A stretch of DNA of 64,000 nt from Strongylocentrotus purpuratus (taxonomy: Eukaryota; Echinodermata; Echinoidea; Camarodonta; Strongylocentrotidae), in assembly GCF_000002235.5 (NCBI RefSeq), contig NW_022145549.1, positions 124,001-188,000 on the forward strand, given 5' to 3'. This document shows positions 54,701 to 62,835 of this stretch, in pieces. The translations under genes and the position numbers were made by a program. Each line of letters opens with the position of its first letter. Position 1 is the stretch's first letter. The notes beneath the pieces are model-generated. The model ran no database searches. It was not told the origin of the DNA and worked only from the letters and a program-made list of their open reading frames with translations.

Positions 54701-57700
54701 TCTGATTTTTTTTACTTTGAAGAAATGATTATCAAAATTACGTAAACATGGCGAGAATATCACAAAATAGTCTTTAATTTCATACCTCTATTTATGGAAA
54801 CTTTATAAAATTGCGGCAGTCGTGAATTTGTGATGGAAATTGATTGCAGTTTCGCGACATTTAGTGGTTCATGGTCTAGGTTCAGCTTCTACCAAAACAA
54901 AATCGACCGCCAAAAATTCGACCCCTACGCTCCGTCTCGATCTCGCAACTGCGAAAATGTACGTGTTTTGGCGTACTTGCGTGCGACATGGTAAGCCAGG
55001 TAAGGTATGGAATATGGTTCAAGTTTTTTTACGACCAATTTTTGTGTATACAATTTTACACAGAGATTCAGCGCGCGGACCAAGAAATGCACGCAATGAA
55101 TACAATGAATGCGACCGCTCGTAATCGTTACAGCTAGAAGAGAGCGTGCGACCGCTCGTAATCGTTACGGGGGTGATTTGAGATCATTTCACTTTTTGAT
55201 GTCGCCCCCGAATCGGATTTTGAGCCTATTTCGGGGGCTGTTTATGGTGTTTCCGGGGCGAATCCGCCCTCCGCCCCGTGTATTTTTTTGGCTGAATTAA
55301 AGATAAAGTTGAGTGCAGGGCCCCATTTCACAAAACTTGTCATCAGTATCAAATGACAGTTTTTGTTATAAGCTAGTGAAATCCTTGCTTGTGACATCTG
55401 CAGATTTGTCACTGATTTTTGTTATTTGTCATCGAAAAAAAGGTTTTGTGAAATAGGGCCCTGGTCATGCGATTGTGTTGTGGAATCGATCAGAAAAAGC
55501 TGATCATGTAGCATATAAGTATGTGTGTATTGCAAGGTTCTGGAGTCAACACAATGACAAGAGATTTGGCACAGTCTTGGTAAAGTAACAAGCACTGTAC
55601 ACAGGAAGATGTATATGGGACTACACAAACATGTGGCATAAAAATCGGGCCTCATTTTTAAGCTGGTTATATGTCATATTTAGAACATGAAGGCATTTGA
55701 AGAGCCATGCTTTTCAGGGAACATTTTTTCTCTGATGTTCTTCCACACTTGCATCAAAACAATGATAACGCTCACAAATTATTTTTCACCACTCCCCAGA
55801 ACTCAACCTTCAAGATGCAACCCTTCTTAACTCTTGATCCAGAGAGTAGTAGAGAAGACAAGATGACTCATTTCCTAGTTTGAATCGATGGCCACTTACT
55901 CTCATTTTTCATAATTACAACCAAAATTTCAAACACACTCACCGTTTTAATACCCCTTTCATATTCGCACTCGGGCCTAAAACAAAAAAATGTGTATTGC
56001 CCTTTGCGACCAACCCAAAAATCTTGAAATTTTCGATCAGCTTTTTACATTTTTTTTTTTTTTTACTGTTCGAAAAAAAATTGTATTATAGCATTCAAAA
56101 TTGAGAAATATCAGCCCAAAGGGGGAGTTTTAAAAAAAAAATTGAAAAAAAAATGAAAAGATTTCCGACCGGCCAACCCATATTTTGGCACCTAAAGGGT
56201 AATACAACATCTTTTTTATTTAGGCCTCATAGATGGTTGGGTTTGCCTCAACTTGTGTTTAATCATGTTTCTTGTAAAGGGAGCAAACTGAATACCACGT
56301 GAAAGGTTATGGGATGGTTTGCAGCTCAGACTAACGAGATAGTTTATAATCACAATGTGATATCATTCTAAAAATGAATGGAAAGATCTGTTGTCATCAC
56401 TGTTGCATACTTTTTGTCCATATACACACTATAATAAGACTAGATTCCATTTGACTCATTTTCACCATTCTCTATGATTAAGATTAAAGCCCCTCTGTAA
56501 TAGTTTGGCCAGGAGGAATTAGACCTCCCACCATGGTCACCGACAGGTGGTTATCTTATCAACTCAGCTCTCAATTAACATAAGAAAAAGTGGATTATGG
56601 ACGACCAATGGTCACCGATTCTGCATTGTTTGCTATACAGAGGGCGTAAGTAGCTATAAGTAGTGCAGTGGGGCTTTAAAATCAGGTCATTGAACCGGGT
56701 CATTCATGTATTGATTGTCCTGGCACTGCAACGCCTTATTACTAGCTTTTTCTCTTAGTCTCTATCAAATATGGCCTAATAATTCAATTACTTTACATCA
56801 AAAGAAAAAACAAATCTCATCAATTGGTTTATACTCATATTTTCTGTATTTTTTTCGTGTATCTATGATAAAAAGTGAAGAGTGTACCTTTAACTTGTTA
56901 GACTTTGCTGCACTCTCTGCTTCGCTGATGTGCCTGGCATAGTTACTCCTCTCAGCGGTGAAGTGCATCTTGGAGAGACCTTGTTCAACCAGAGACACCG
57001 AGAGATTGACGCCATCCACAAACAACCATCCAATGAAGTTACCACCCTTGTCCATGCTTTCAACTTCTACCTCAATCTGAAACATAAAATACATTGCATT
57101 GTTCTCAATATTAAAGGTAATACAAAGTTTTGGGAAATTTTGAAAATTGGCTGGATAGGGATTCTTTACAATTTTGATATATTTGGGTGCCTCTAAGGAT
57201 GTATTATAAGCACTAGAAAATTTAGCCCGTAAAACACTTCTGCTTTCGAGATAAATTGAATATAAAAATTTACTGGTGCTCCCTGTAAATTTTGATGAAT
57301 TTCAAACAGCGCCTACTTCCATACCATGAAAATCTCAGAATATGTAGTTGTGATATATAATTTCCAGACGGGAAAAGCCCATCGGTAGATTTTAGTCAAG
57401 AAACATTGTTTTAAAGCTAAATTGATAAATTGACCTTGAAAGGGAGTTATACAACATGGACAGTTTATTCTTACAATTTCATAACTTTAGACTCTATTTC
57501 AAACGGGACAACGATCACTGAATATTATAGGATCGCATATGCTTCCAATATGTTCATTTGAACCAATTTCATGACCCCATACCAAATTTTTGTATTACCT
57601 TTAAACCTAAATCAACAGTTATCCTTATTTTAAAAAAATAGTTGTAGTATCACTATAACTATTGAAAAGTATTATAATTAATAGCATTATTATCAAAATT

Positions 57701-60700
57701 ATTATTATTATTTTTATTTTTATTGTTGTTGTGATTAGTGTTATCATCAACATATGCATGTATGGGACAAAATACCTTGGACTTGCAAAAATCCTGCATG
57801 TTTGGATCGTGCAATGGACTACAGCCACTAAAAACATATCTCTAAAATGAAGAGGTAAACATGGTAGATTGGTATATTCCCTCCATGCCCTTCCATGTAA
57901 TTCTAACAGCTTTTTTTTAGATAAATAATGTATTTTTCTACCCCATCTATCTCTTAAGACTCACCAAGGACGTTGGCGTGAACAGGGAAAGCAGTGACAG
58001 GTAGAGCCATATCATTTCTTATCATGTTGGACTCTCCTTTTCTTTCTCTCTCTTTCTCCCCCCCCCCCCTGTTGTCTTTATATTAAGAGGGTGATGTTCC
58101 CAGGCGTTGTGTGTGCCTGTAATCTATCTAGCTAACAATGGAAGTTACAAACTGATTCCGAGGAGGACGCAGGTTATAAACTGAGTCGTGTCTTTCGGAT
58201 GGTGATGTTTAAAGGTTGGTCCCCAGACGTAAATAATCATATCTGGTTGATAGATGTCTGTAAAAACCCAATACACGCACGCACACACATTTACCAAGGC
58301 CCCCGTAGTTATGCCATTGGCAATGACACCCTTGGGCGTCCAAGTGGAAAAAAAAGGGGGGAAAAAAGAAAAGAAAAGTAAAACAGTAAAACAACACAAT
58401 TTTTTGAAAATCCTGGATCCGCCACTGGGTCAACCCCCCCCCCCCCCACCCCCCTTGGCAAAAAGCTAGATCCGCCCCTGGATGTCCATTGACTGGTTCT
58501 ATCTTACCTCTCTTTGTAGACACATCTCCTTGGTGTATTGCAAGGCTTCATCTCCGTATGGCTCTCCCTGAGTTGGACCTCCCGGGCCGGTCCTTGCCAT
58601 GCGTGGACAGCTAATGCCTGTAGAATAATAATAATAATAATAATAACCTTTCAAAGTCCACTCCAAATTTTATTTAAACCGAAAATGGAAATTCTTTTGG
58701 CCCAATTGATCATGAGCCCGGCAGCCACTGAGCAGCGCCAGATCGACGTTGCTCTATCCCTTATTGTTGAACGCCAAACAAGGTAGCAGCAACTCTTATC
58801 TTTTAACGTCTTTTGGCATGACGTGGCCGGGGTTCGAACCCACGACCTCCTGGTTGTGAGGTGGACGCTCTACTGACTGAGCCAACACTCCGGTTGGAAC
58901 GATCCAATATTGACACACTGCTTTATCAAATTCTTAAAGATTTACAAAAAGATTTTACAAGAAAGCATCTATTTCTACTAAGTCCTTGAGAAGAAAGCAT
59001 CCCGGGCCGGTCCTTGCCATGCGTGGACAGCTAATGCCTGTATAACCATCCAATATTGACACACTGCTTTATCAAATTCTAAAAGATTTACAAAAAGATT
59101 TTACAAGAAAGCATCTACTAAGTCCTTGAGAAGAAAGAGATTAGTTCTACTAGTTTTAGTTTTTAGTGATTTCTTTATTAGAAAACACACACGTCATCAG
59201 ACGGCTGGCCTTAGAAGGCCTATGAGTGATAACATCAAAATATAACATAGTCATAAACAATTTGACATGGGATGTATGTTGTACATTCCCTTTTTTTTTA
59301 ACTCACATTTTTAGTCTGGACTTTTTGACAAGATTGAATTTGGATTGAATAAATGTATATAATCACACACACACAAAAATAATATTCACATGTTACAATG
59401 TAATTTCAAGTTGTTTGACATGCACTTAAAATACCACACAAAAAAAAGCAAAAAAAATCCTGAATTATTAATTTAATAGTACAAAAATTCTTGGCGAGTT
59501 GTTAGGATTGGTTTTGCGAAACTGGCTATTAAACTGCTTAGTAAGTCAGCTGAGAAGAAAGAGATTAGTTCTGCTATGTCTTTGGGAAGAATGAGATTAG
59601 TTCTACTAACCTGCAAGAAGGAATGTAATAAGACAGGTGTCTTTGGGTAGGAAGAGTCTGAGTCGGGATCCACTTGCTACAAACTCTACCACTGCTTCCG
59701 TTCGACCGGCTCGTTGAAGGAAAGGTAAAAATTGCTTTGCTTTGGCAGAGTCCTGTCAAAGAAACATATCATTTCATCAGTTATTCAACAAAAAAATGTC
59801 AAGAGATGCGTCCTGCGCACATGATTAAGTTTATTTATTTATTTATTTATTAGTCTGCTTATAGTAGGGTGGCTCCTTCAGTAGTTAAATACTGTTTTCT
59901 TTGGAGACCCAACAACATAAATACAAAATTTACAAACGTATTGATGTAAACAATACAAATCGAGACGGAATCAATTTAGTTAAGTTTAGAAATAATTTGT
60001 GCTAGAAGATTATCTATCTTTTTTTCGCTTTTTGGGGCTTAAAGCCTATCTGCACTAGTTTGGCCAGGAGGGATTAGACCTCCCTGCGTGGTCACTGGCA
60101 GGTGGTTATCTCATCAAATTGGCTCTCAATTAACATTTTTAAGAGGACCATGGGGGATCAACAGTACGGCTACAAGTAGTGCAGTTCAGCTTTAAGGTAT
60201 ACATGTACAATTTTAATCCTGTCATTTCAACCAGTATAAAAACAAAAAAACTTTCATGTTCGTGGGAGCTCTTTTAGGATTCGATGTTGTACTCTCAATG
60301 ATATTTATAAAGTGATTATGTTTTGTTTTGTTAACAGAGCTCTTCTCCAAATTACCAGAGCTGTTTTAGTGCTTACCATCTAGCTAAATCACTCACCCGT
60401 TCCCTGTATTTATTTGCTGATTGCAACTCTCTATTTTTTGTTTTTGTTTTACAGTATCATGAAATTAACAGAAAGATAACAGTATACAAAAAGAGAGAGA
60501 GATGAAGACTATGAGATGAGGGAGACAGACATGAACCCTACAATGTACAAAAAGAGAGAGAGAGAGAGAGACAGACAGACACACACACACACATACACAC
60601 ACACAAACAGAAGACAACAGAACATATAAACTAACAATGCTAAAAATGAACTAACAAATGGAGAGAGACAGTCATAGATCTTTACACTATGAAAGAGATA

Positions 60701-62835
60701 AAGAGAGAGAGATTAAAGCCCATCTGTACTAGTTTATAGGAGAGATTAGACCACCCTGCAAGGTCACTGGACAGGTAGTTATCTCATCAAAGCAGCTCTT
60801 AACATAAGAAAATGAGGATCATGTGGACCAATGGTCACAGATTAAGCATTGTTTGCTATATAGAGGGCGCAAGTAGCTATAAGTAGTGCAGTGGGGCTTT
60901 AAAAGAAAAGACCTACCCCTGATAGATCAGCTACTCTGTGAAGTGGTTGTTCTTTCTTACTATGTAAGCCTTTCACATTCTTGATAGCTCGTGTCTCTGC
61001 TGCCAGTAGTTCATCGTAGTGGGCCGATCGTTGATCATCGTCTTGTCTGTAACGCAGCACCGTACACAGTCCCTTACTCACCAAAGCCTCAGCAACATTA
61101 CTGTATGACAAACAAACAAAATATTTTTATCAATGTAATGCTTCCTGGGAGAAATTTCAATTATTTAAACATATTTGTGGCTTACAAAGGTATTTGTTCT
61201 AGTTCATCGTGACTGTGCCATGGACCAGTGATGGCCTGGTGGTAGAGTCGCTGCCTGGCAAGCAATAGATGCAGGTTCAAGTCCCGCTGGTTCCAAGATT
61301 TTTTTTTCTGACTTGTTTTTCAATACAGATCGATCAATCGATCTTATTTACTGGGTGTAAGCCACAAATATGTTTAAATAAATAAAATAAATATAGGTGT
61401 AGCATAAAACATATTAGTAAGAAGACCAAGAAGACTTGTGTTTAAAAAATCTAAAAAATTGTTAATCATTGTTAAAAAGAAGAGAGGAACACTTCCTTTG
61501 AAAATTACAGCAACATTACATACAGACATTTTCCTTTGCAAAATAATATAATATAACATAATTTGTTTTTAAAAGATAAACAGACAAAGCATCCTACTAG
61601 CATGTGCTGTTCATAAACTAATTTATAAGTAGAGTACCTGCACAGAATTCAGTAGGGTATCCCATTTTAAAATTCCCAGGCCCCAGGGACAAGGAAGATT
61701 AATGAAGGTTTCAAGCAAATATTTACGGTATGCAACTCAGACTAACGAGATACTTTATAATCACAATTTGATATCATTATAAAAATGAATGGAATGATCT
61801 GTTGTCATCTCTGTTGCAAATGTTCTTGAAAGATACCTACAGGATTATGCATATATGAATGATGAAAGTGAAAGGTGGAGTTTGAGAGCCCCGTTTCAAG
61901 TCAAAGCCTGTAACTGATTTAGTTTGTTTTGAGCTCTATTTTGGTAAACTTTAATTTCCAGTATGTGCACTTTCTTTTCCCAAATGTCACACACATAGTA
62001 TAGGAAAATGAAGTGTTGTTTTGGTTTAGAAAAAAATTTGTTGAAAAAAAGAGGATTGTATATCATTTTATATACCTCTCTTTAGAAATCTAGCCATCTG
62101 ATTGGTTGAATTGCAGTCGTGATTTTAATATTCCCCCCTACCAGTCAATAATCTTTTGAAAAGTGCCCTCATACCCGCCTACCGGTCAATAGTCTTTTTA
62201 AAGATGCTTGTTGCCCCGGGTAACAGGCCACATAAATAAATTGTGCTCAGATCCCCATTGGTTTACGTGTTAAAATTGTCTTTGTGCGAGCGCAGACACC
62301 ATACAGTGCTATTTGTCTGTGATTCCCAAATGATTGAAACTTTCAGTCATTTTTTCAGTGAAGATTAACAGACTGTCTCACATTTCCGTGATGTTTTAAC
62401 CAATCTTTACTCAATAAAGGATAAGGTAAGAATTCTTAGTAGATTTTTGTTTTAATTTGGCATATAAAAGACATTTTGACTGCTGTAATGTTTGAGATCT
62501 GGCTTTTTTATAGGCTCTCTGGAACTCAGGGTCATGGCAGGATGTGCGCACGTTCCCTTGAGCCAATAGAACAACCAGGCCTCTCAAAGCAGTCGATATC
62601 TCTATAATATTTTATGTTGAAGGCTAAAAATTCAGAGCATCATATTTGCTGGTGATAGGTCTACTTACACTTGTCCAATGGTGACCGTTGCACACGTTTT
62701 CTCTGGATAACCATCCGAAGCTGCTTTGATGTAGTCCACAGACACATTGATCCTCTTACCAATCAACTTCTTTCTCAAGTATTCCCTCGCTTCAAACATG
62801 TATGGGATGTCATACAGAGGTCTGATCCGACGGTC
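45566..62835 (-). CDS. SND1: staphylococcal nuclease domain-containing protein 1 (Tudor-SN), C-terminal half
   Basis: Ten minus-strand exons in transcript order: 62835-62669, 61100-60917, 59752-59611, 58617-58508, 57076-56888, 53284-53152, 52165-51969, 49918-49811, 46664-46416 and 45631-45566. They join in frame to 514 residues plus a TGA stop, matching human SND1 from roughly residue 387 to its C-terminus. Visible blocks: third SN-like domain ([41 protein letters not shown]), fourth SN-like domain ([27 protein letters not shown]), Tudor domain ([16 protein letters not shown]) inside a split fifth SN-like domain, and the end [20 protein letters not shown]. In other animals SND1 is a RISC-linked, transcription and splicing co-regulator whose Tudor domain binds symmetric dimethylarginine. 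The 5' exons lie right of the window. Local duplications touch the edges of exons at 46.66, 53.15 and 58.6 kb. Confidence 0.95.
45632..46415 (-). other. last intron of SND1
   Basis: Donor GTAAG after GACCAT and acceptor TCTTTACAG. Contains a degraded TACAGTCAAACC-type remnant (about 45930-46000) and a poly-G run near 46190. Confidence 0.75.
46894..46929 (-). other. 36-nt exon-like copy in SND1 (possible microexon)
   Basis: Preceded by TTTTGTTTGCAG and followed by GTCATT, it reads [12 protein letters not shown]. The length is a multiple of three, so inclusion between the exons at 49811 and 46664 would keep frame. Whether it is spliced in is unknown. Confidence 0.4.
47159..47194 (-). other. 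second 36-nt exon-like copy in SND1
   Basis: Preceded by TTTTGTTTATAG and followed by GTCATT, reads [12 protein letters not shown]. Same logic as 46894-46929, with a weaker acceptor context. Confidence 0.35.
47293..47432. mobile_element. family F palindromic MITE
   Basis: GGGCCCCGTTTCATAAAAAC at the left; AGAAGTTTTATAAAACTC at the right; interior TTGACTGAGAGCAAATTTG. Confidence 0.75.
47755..47990. repeat. dispersed repeat (family I)
   Basis: Core CAGACTAACGAGATAGTTTA, CACAATGT.ATATCATTCT and GGAATGATCTGTTGTCATCA, also at 52585, 56300, 61700 and 63405. Unclassified. Confidence 0.8.
48012..48140. mobile_element. family F MITE, diverged
   Basis: GGGTCCTGTTTCATAAAACT at the left, AACAAGTTTTTGATAGACAG at the right. 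Confidence 0.6.
48141..49039. other. SND1 intron, nothing recognised
   Basis: Intron sequence without repeats I can name, apart from a short G run near 48660. Confidence 0.5.
49040..49395. repeat. ~76 bp minisatellite, about five units
   Basis: Unit built from TGACCTAGCCTTGGTTCAAC, TCAGTGACCTAGGCTTGGTC and GAGACCTAACTTTGCTCTGA, itself composed of diverged 25-bp thirds. In an SND1 intron. Confidence 0.92.
49500..49640 (+). mobile_element. family E fragment
   Basis: GTTAAATCTGAGATGCATGG through TGGAGTGCCTCAAAAAAGTA, ending at a poly-C run. Confidence 0.75.
49640..49795 (+). mobile_element. possible LINE 3' tail
   Basis: T-rich sequence ending ACAAAAAATGAAATGAAATTG, a tail of the kind left by some non-LTR retrotransposons. 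No coding part. Low confidence. Confidence 0.25.
49985..50312 (+). mobile_element. family E copy
   Basis: Runs from GTGTTATCAGTGTCGGTGTT to GTTACTGGATCCCT, then TTTAA. It contains the uninterrupted site (GTCATGGGGTTCCTGATTGG) matching the insertion point of the nested MITE at 20126. Confidence 0.8.
50313..50640 (-). mobile_element. tRNA-derived SINE, minus strand
   Basis: TTACCCCCGTCATTGGGATT, CTCCACTCCCTGGGGAGCAT, GGGTACCCATTTTAACACC, then the inverted tRNA-like head (GGTTTGAATCCAGACACGG on the minus strand). Confidence 0.75.
50640..50815 (+). mobile_element. SINE 3' half, plus strand
   Basis: GGAATGCTCCCCAGGGATTG, GATGACCGGGGTAATAACAT, GTAAAGCGCTTAGAAACTC, AAGCGCTATATAAGCAGC, then (ATT)n. 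It abuts the opposite-strand SINE head to head. Confidence 0.75.
50816..51968. other. SND1 intron with AT microsatellites and a small hairpin
   Basis: Holds a MITE-like start (ACCGTATTTGCCGGCG at 50977), a perfect 15-bp-arm hairpin at 51554-51595 (TGTGTGAGTAAGGTA / TACCTTACTCACACA), and TA repeats at 51713-51740 and 51929-51951. The second TA repeat ends about 12 nt from the donor of the Tudor exon. Confidence 0.6.
52200..52450 (-). mobile_element. SINE, minus strand, head missing
   Basis: AATGCGCCTAATACAG through TCCCTTGGGAGCATCCCAGC and CAGTCGCCATTTTACAAGCG to CACCTGGGTGGAGAGTGG. Lies 35 nt upstream of the Tudor exon acceptor. Confidence 0.75.
52585..52735. repeat. family I repeat
   Basis: GGGACGACTTGCAACTCAGA through GTCATCACTGTTGCATACTT, as at 47.76 and 56.3 kb. 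Confidence 0.75.
52835..52947 (-). mobile_element. family C fragment
   Basis: CATATTCTTTCACACGATTG, GAGCTTCCATTTCGTTTTTG, CCAAAACTGGTCTATACCT then TTTAA: the left end of family C, inverted. Confidence 0.75.
53005..53180 (-). repeat. triplicated 3' edge of an SND1 exon with its donor site
   Basis: TTCATTGACTTCCCTAATAC, TGGTTTCTTACCAGACTCTA and CATACTGTG occur three times, ending at about 53057, 53117 and 53180. On the minus strand each copy is exon end (TATGTAGAGTC) + GTAAGAAACC + intron. Only the rightmost belongs to the full exon 53284-53152. Confidence 0.9.
53285..54546. other. SND1 intron with a family J copy
   Basis: Family J-like GGGGGCTC words at 54030-54165; otherwise AT-rich without recognisable structure. 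Confidence 0.5.
54547..54620. repeat. 74-bp GC-rich palindrome
   Basis: CAGGAAGCTCCAACACCGGC, then a GCAGGCGTC/GACGCCTGC centre, then GCCGGTGTTGGAGCTTCCTG. Arms of about 36 bp, nearly perfect, flanked on both sides by CAGCTCAGCTCAACTCA words. Confidence 0.95.
55190..55300. repeat. family J fragment
   Basis: TTTCGGGGGCTGTTTATGG, GGGGCGAATCCGCCC and CCCCGTGTATTTTTTTGGCT. Confidence 0.65.
55318..55462. mobile_element. family F palindromic MITE
   Basis: GGGCCCCATTTCACAAAACT at the left; GGTTTTGTGAAATAGGGCCC at the right. Confidence 0.85.
55463..55880 (-). mobile_element. long family C copy, minus strand
   Basis: CATGCGATTGTGTTGTGGAA, GTACACAGGAAGATGTATAT, AAGAGCCATGCTTTTCAGGG and CTCCCCAGAACTCAACCTTC match 29700-30188 inverted. 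Its outer TTAA end has been lost where it meets the family F MITE. Confidence 0.75.
55881..56299. other. SND1 intron, nothing recognised
   Basis: T- and A-run-rich intron sequence (55990-56160) without an identifiable repeat edge. Confidence 0.45.
56300..56483. repeat. family I repeat
   Basis: TGGGATGGTTTGCAGCTCAG through GTCATCACTGTTGCATACTT and CACTATAATAAGACTAGATT. Confidence 0.75.
56484..56679 (+). mobile_element. TTAA-type MITE, 'AGCCC' family, intact ends
   Basis: TTAA then AGCCCCTCTGTAATAGTTTG at the left; AGTAGTGCAGTGGGGCT then TTAA at the right. Confidence 0.9.
57111..57604. mobile_element. family B MITE, TTAA-flanked
   Basis: TTAA then AGGTAATACAAAGTTTTGGG; right end TTTTTGTATTACCT then TTAA. 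It lies 32 nt upstream of the SND1 acceptor at 57077-57078. Confidence 0.9.
57605..58329. other. SND1 intron, ATT-rich
   Basis: ATT/TTA-rich stretch at 57660-57735 and a CT/C tract near 58040-58075; nothing else recognised. Confidence 0.5.
58330..58480. mobile_element. hAT-like fragment with GGATCCGCCACTG
   Basis: Purine tract, then CCTGGATCCGCCACTGGGTC, a C run, and GCTAGATCCGCCCCTGGATG. Related to the piece at 7880-8155. The end is 28 bp from an SND1 exon donor. Confidence 0.45.
58581..59140. repeat. local duplication of an SND1 exon edge, with and without the SINE
   Basis: 58581-58621 (exon start plus acceptor) is repeated exactly at 59001-59041. The following intron 58898-58998 (CCAATATTGACACACTGCTT...) is repeated at 59045-59138. 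The left copy has the SINE between the two parts; the right copy does not. Either a tandem duplication or two merged alleles. Confidence 0.92.
58622..58895 (-). mobile_element. tRNA-derived SINE, inverted copy of 31560-31826
   Basis: (AAT)n, CGAAAATGGAAATTCTTTTG, GTTGAACGCCAAACAAGGTA, then the inverted head (GGGGTTCGAACCCACGACC; CTCTACTGACTGAGCCA). Inserted four bases upstream of an SND1 exon start, so the SINE tail adjoins that acceptor. Confidence 0.88.
59829..60038. repeat. (TTTA)n and following sequence
   Basis: Five TTTA-type repeats, then a stretch that loosely resembles 32000-32200 (also after a TTTA run). Possibly ends of a common retroelement; not classified. Confidence 0.3.
60039..60195 (+). 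mobile_element. TTAA-type MITE, 'AGCCC' family, internally deleted
   Basis: TTAA then AGCCTATCTGCACTAGTTTG; right end GTGCAGTTCAGCT then TTAA. Inner CGATT segment missing. Confidence 0.85.
60500..60710. repeat. GA and CA microsatellites
   Basis: AGAGAGAG runs at 60500, 60552-60570 and 60700, and ACACACAC at 60578-60604. Confidence 0.85.
60713..60902 (+). mobile_element. TTAA-type MITE, 'AGCCC' family, next to an SND1 donor
   Basis: TTAA then AGCCCATCTGTACTAGTTTA; right end GTGCAGTGGGGCT then TTAA. Ends 9 bp from the donor hexamer (60916-60911) of the SND1 exon 61100-60917. Confidence 0.9.
61161..61381. mobile_element. tRNA-like unit bracketed by 25-bp perfect inverted repeats
   Basis: TTATTTAAACATATTTGTGG plus CTTAC (61161-61185) is repeated inverted at 61357-61381. 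Between them lies a tRNA-like module (GGCCTGGTGGTAGAGTCG; GGTTCAAGTCCCGC at about 61273-61286). 60 bp upstream of an SND1 exon. Confidence 0.8.
61700..61910. repeat. family I repeat, long version
   Basis: Starts AGATTAATGAAGGTTTCAAG and ends AAGTCAAAGCCTGTAACTGA; almost the same 210 bp recur at 63405-63625. Confidence 0.85.
62085..62600 (-). repeat. dispersed repeat without the insertion seen at 16.7 kb
   Basis: Inverted partner of 16585-17825: AGCCATCTGATTGGTTGAAT, TTTGGGAATCACAGACAAAT (inverse), AAGAATTCTTAGTAGATTT. Contiguous where the 16.7 kb copy is split. Confidence 0.75.
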
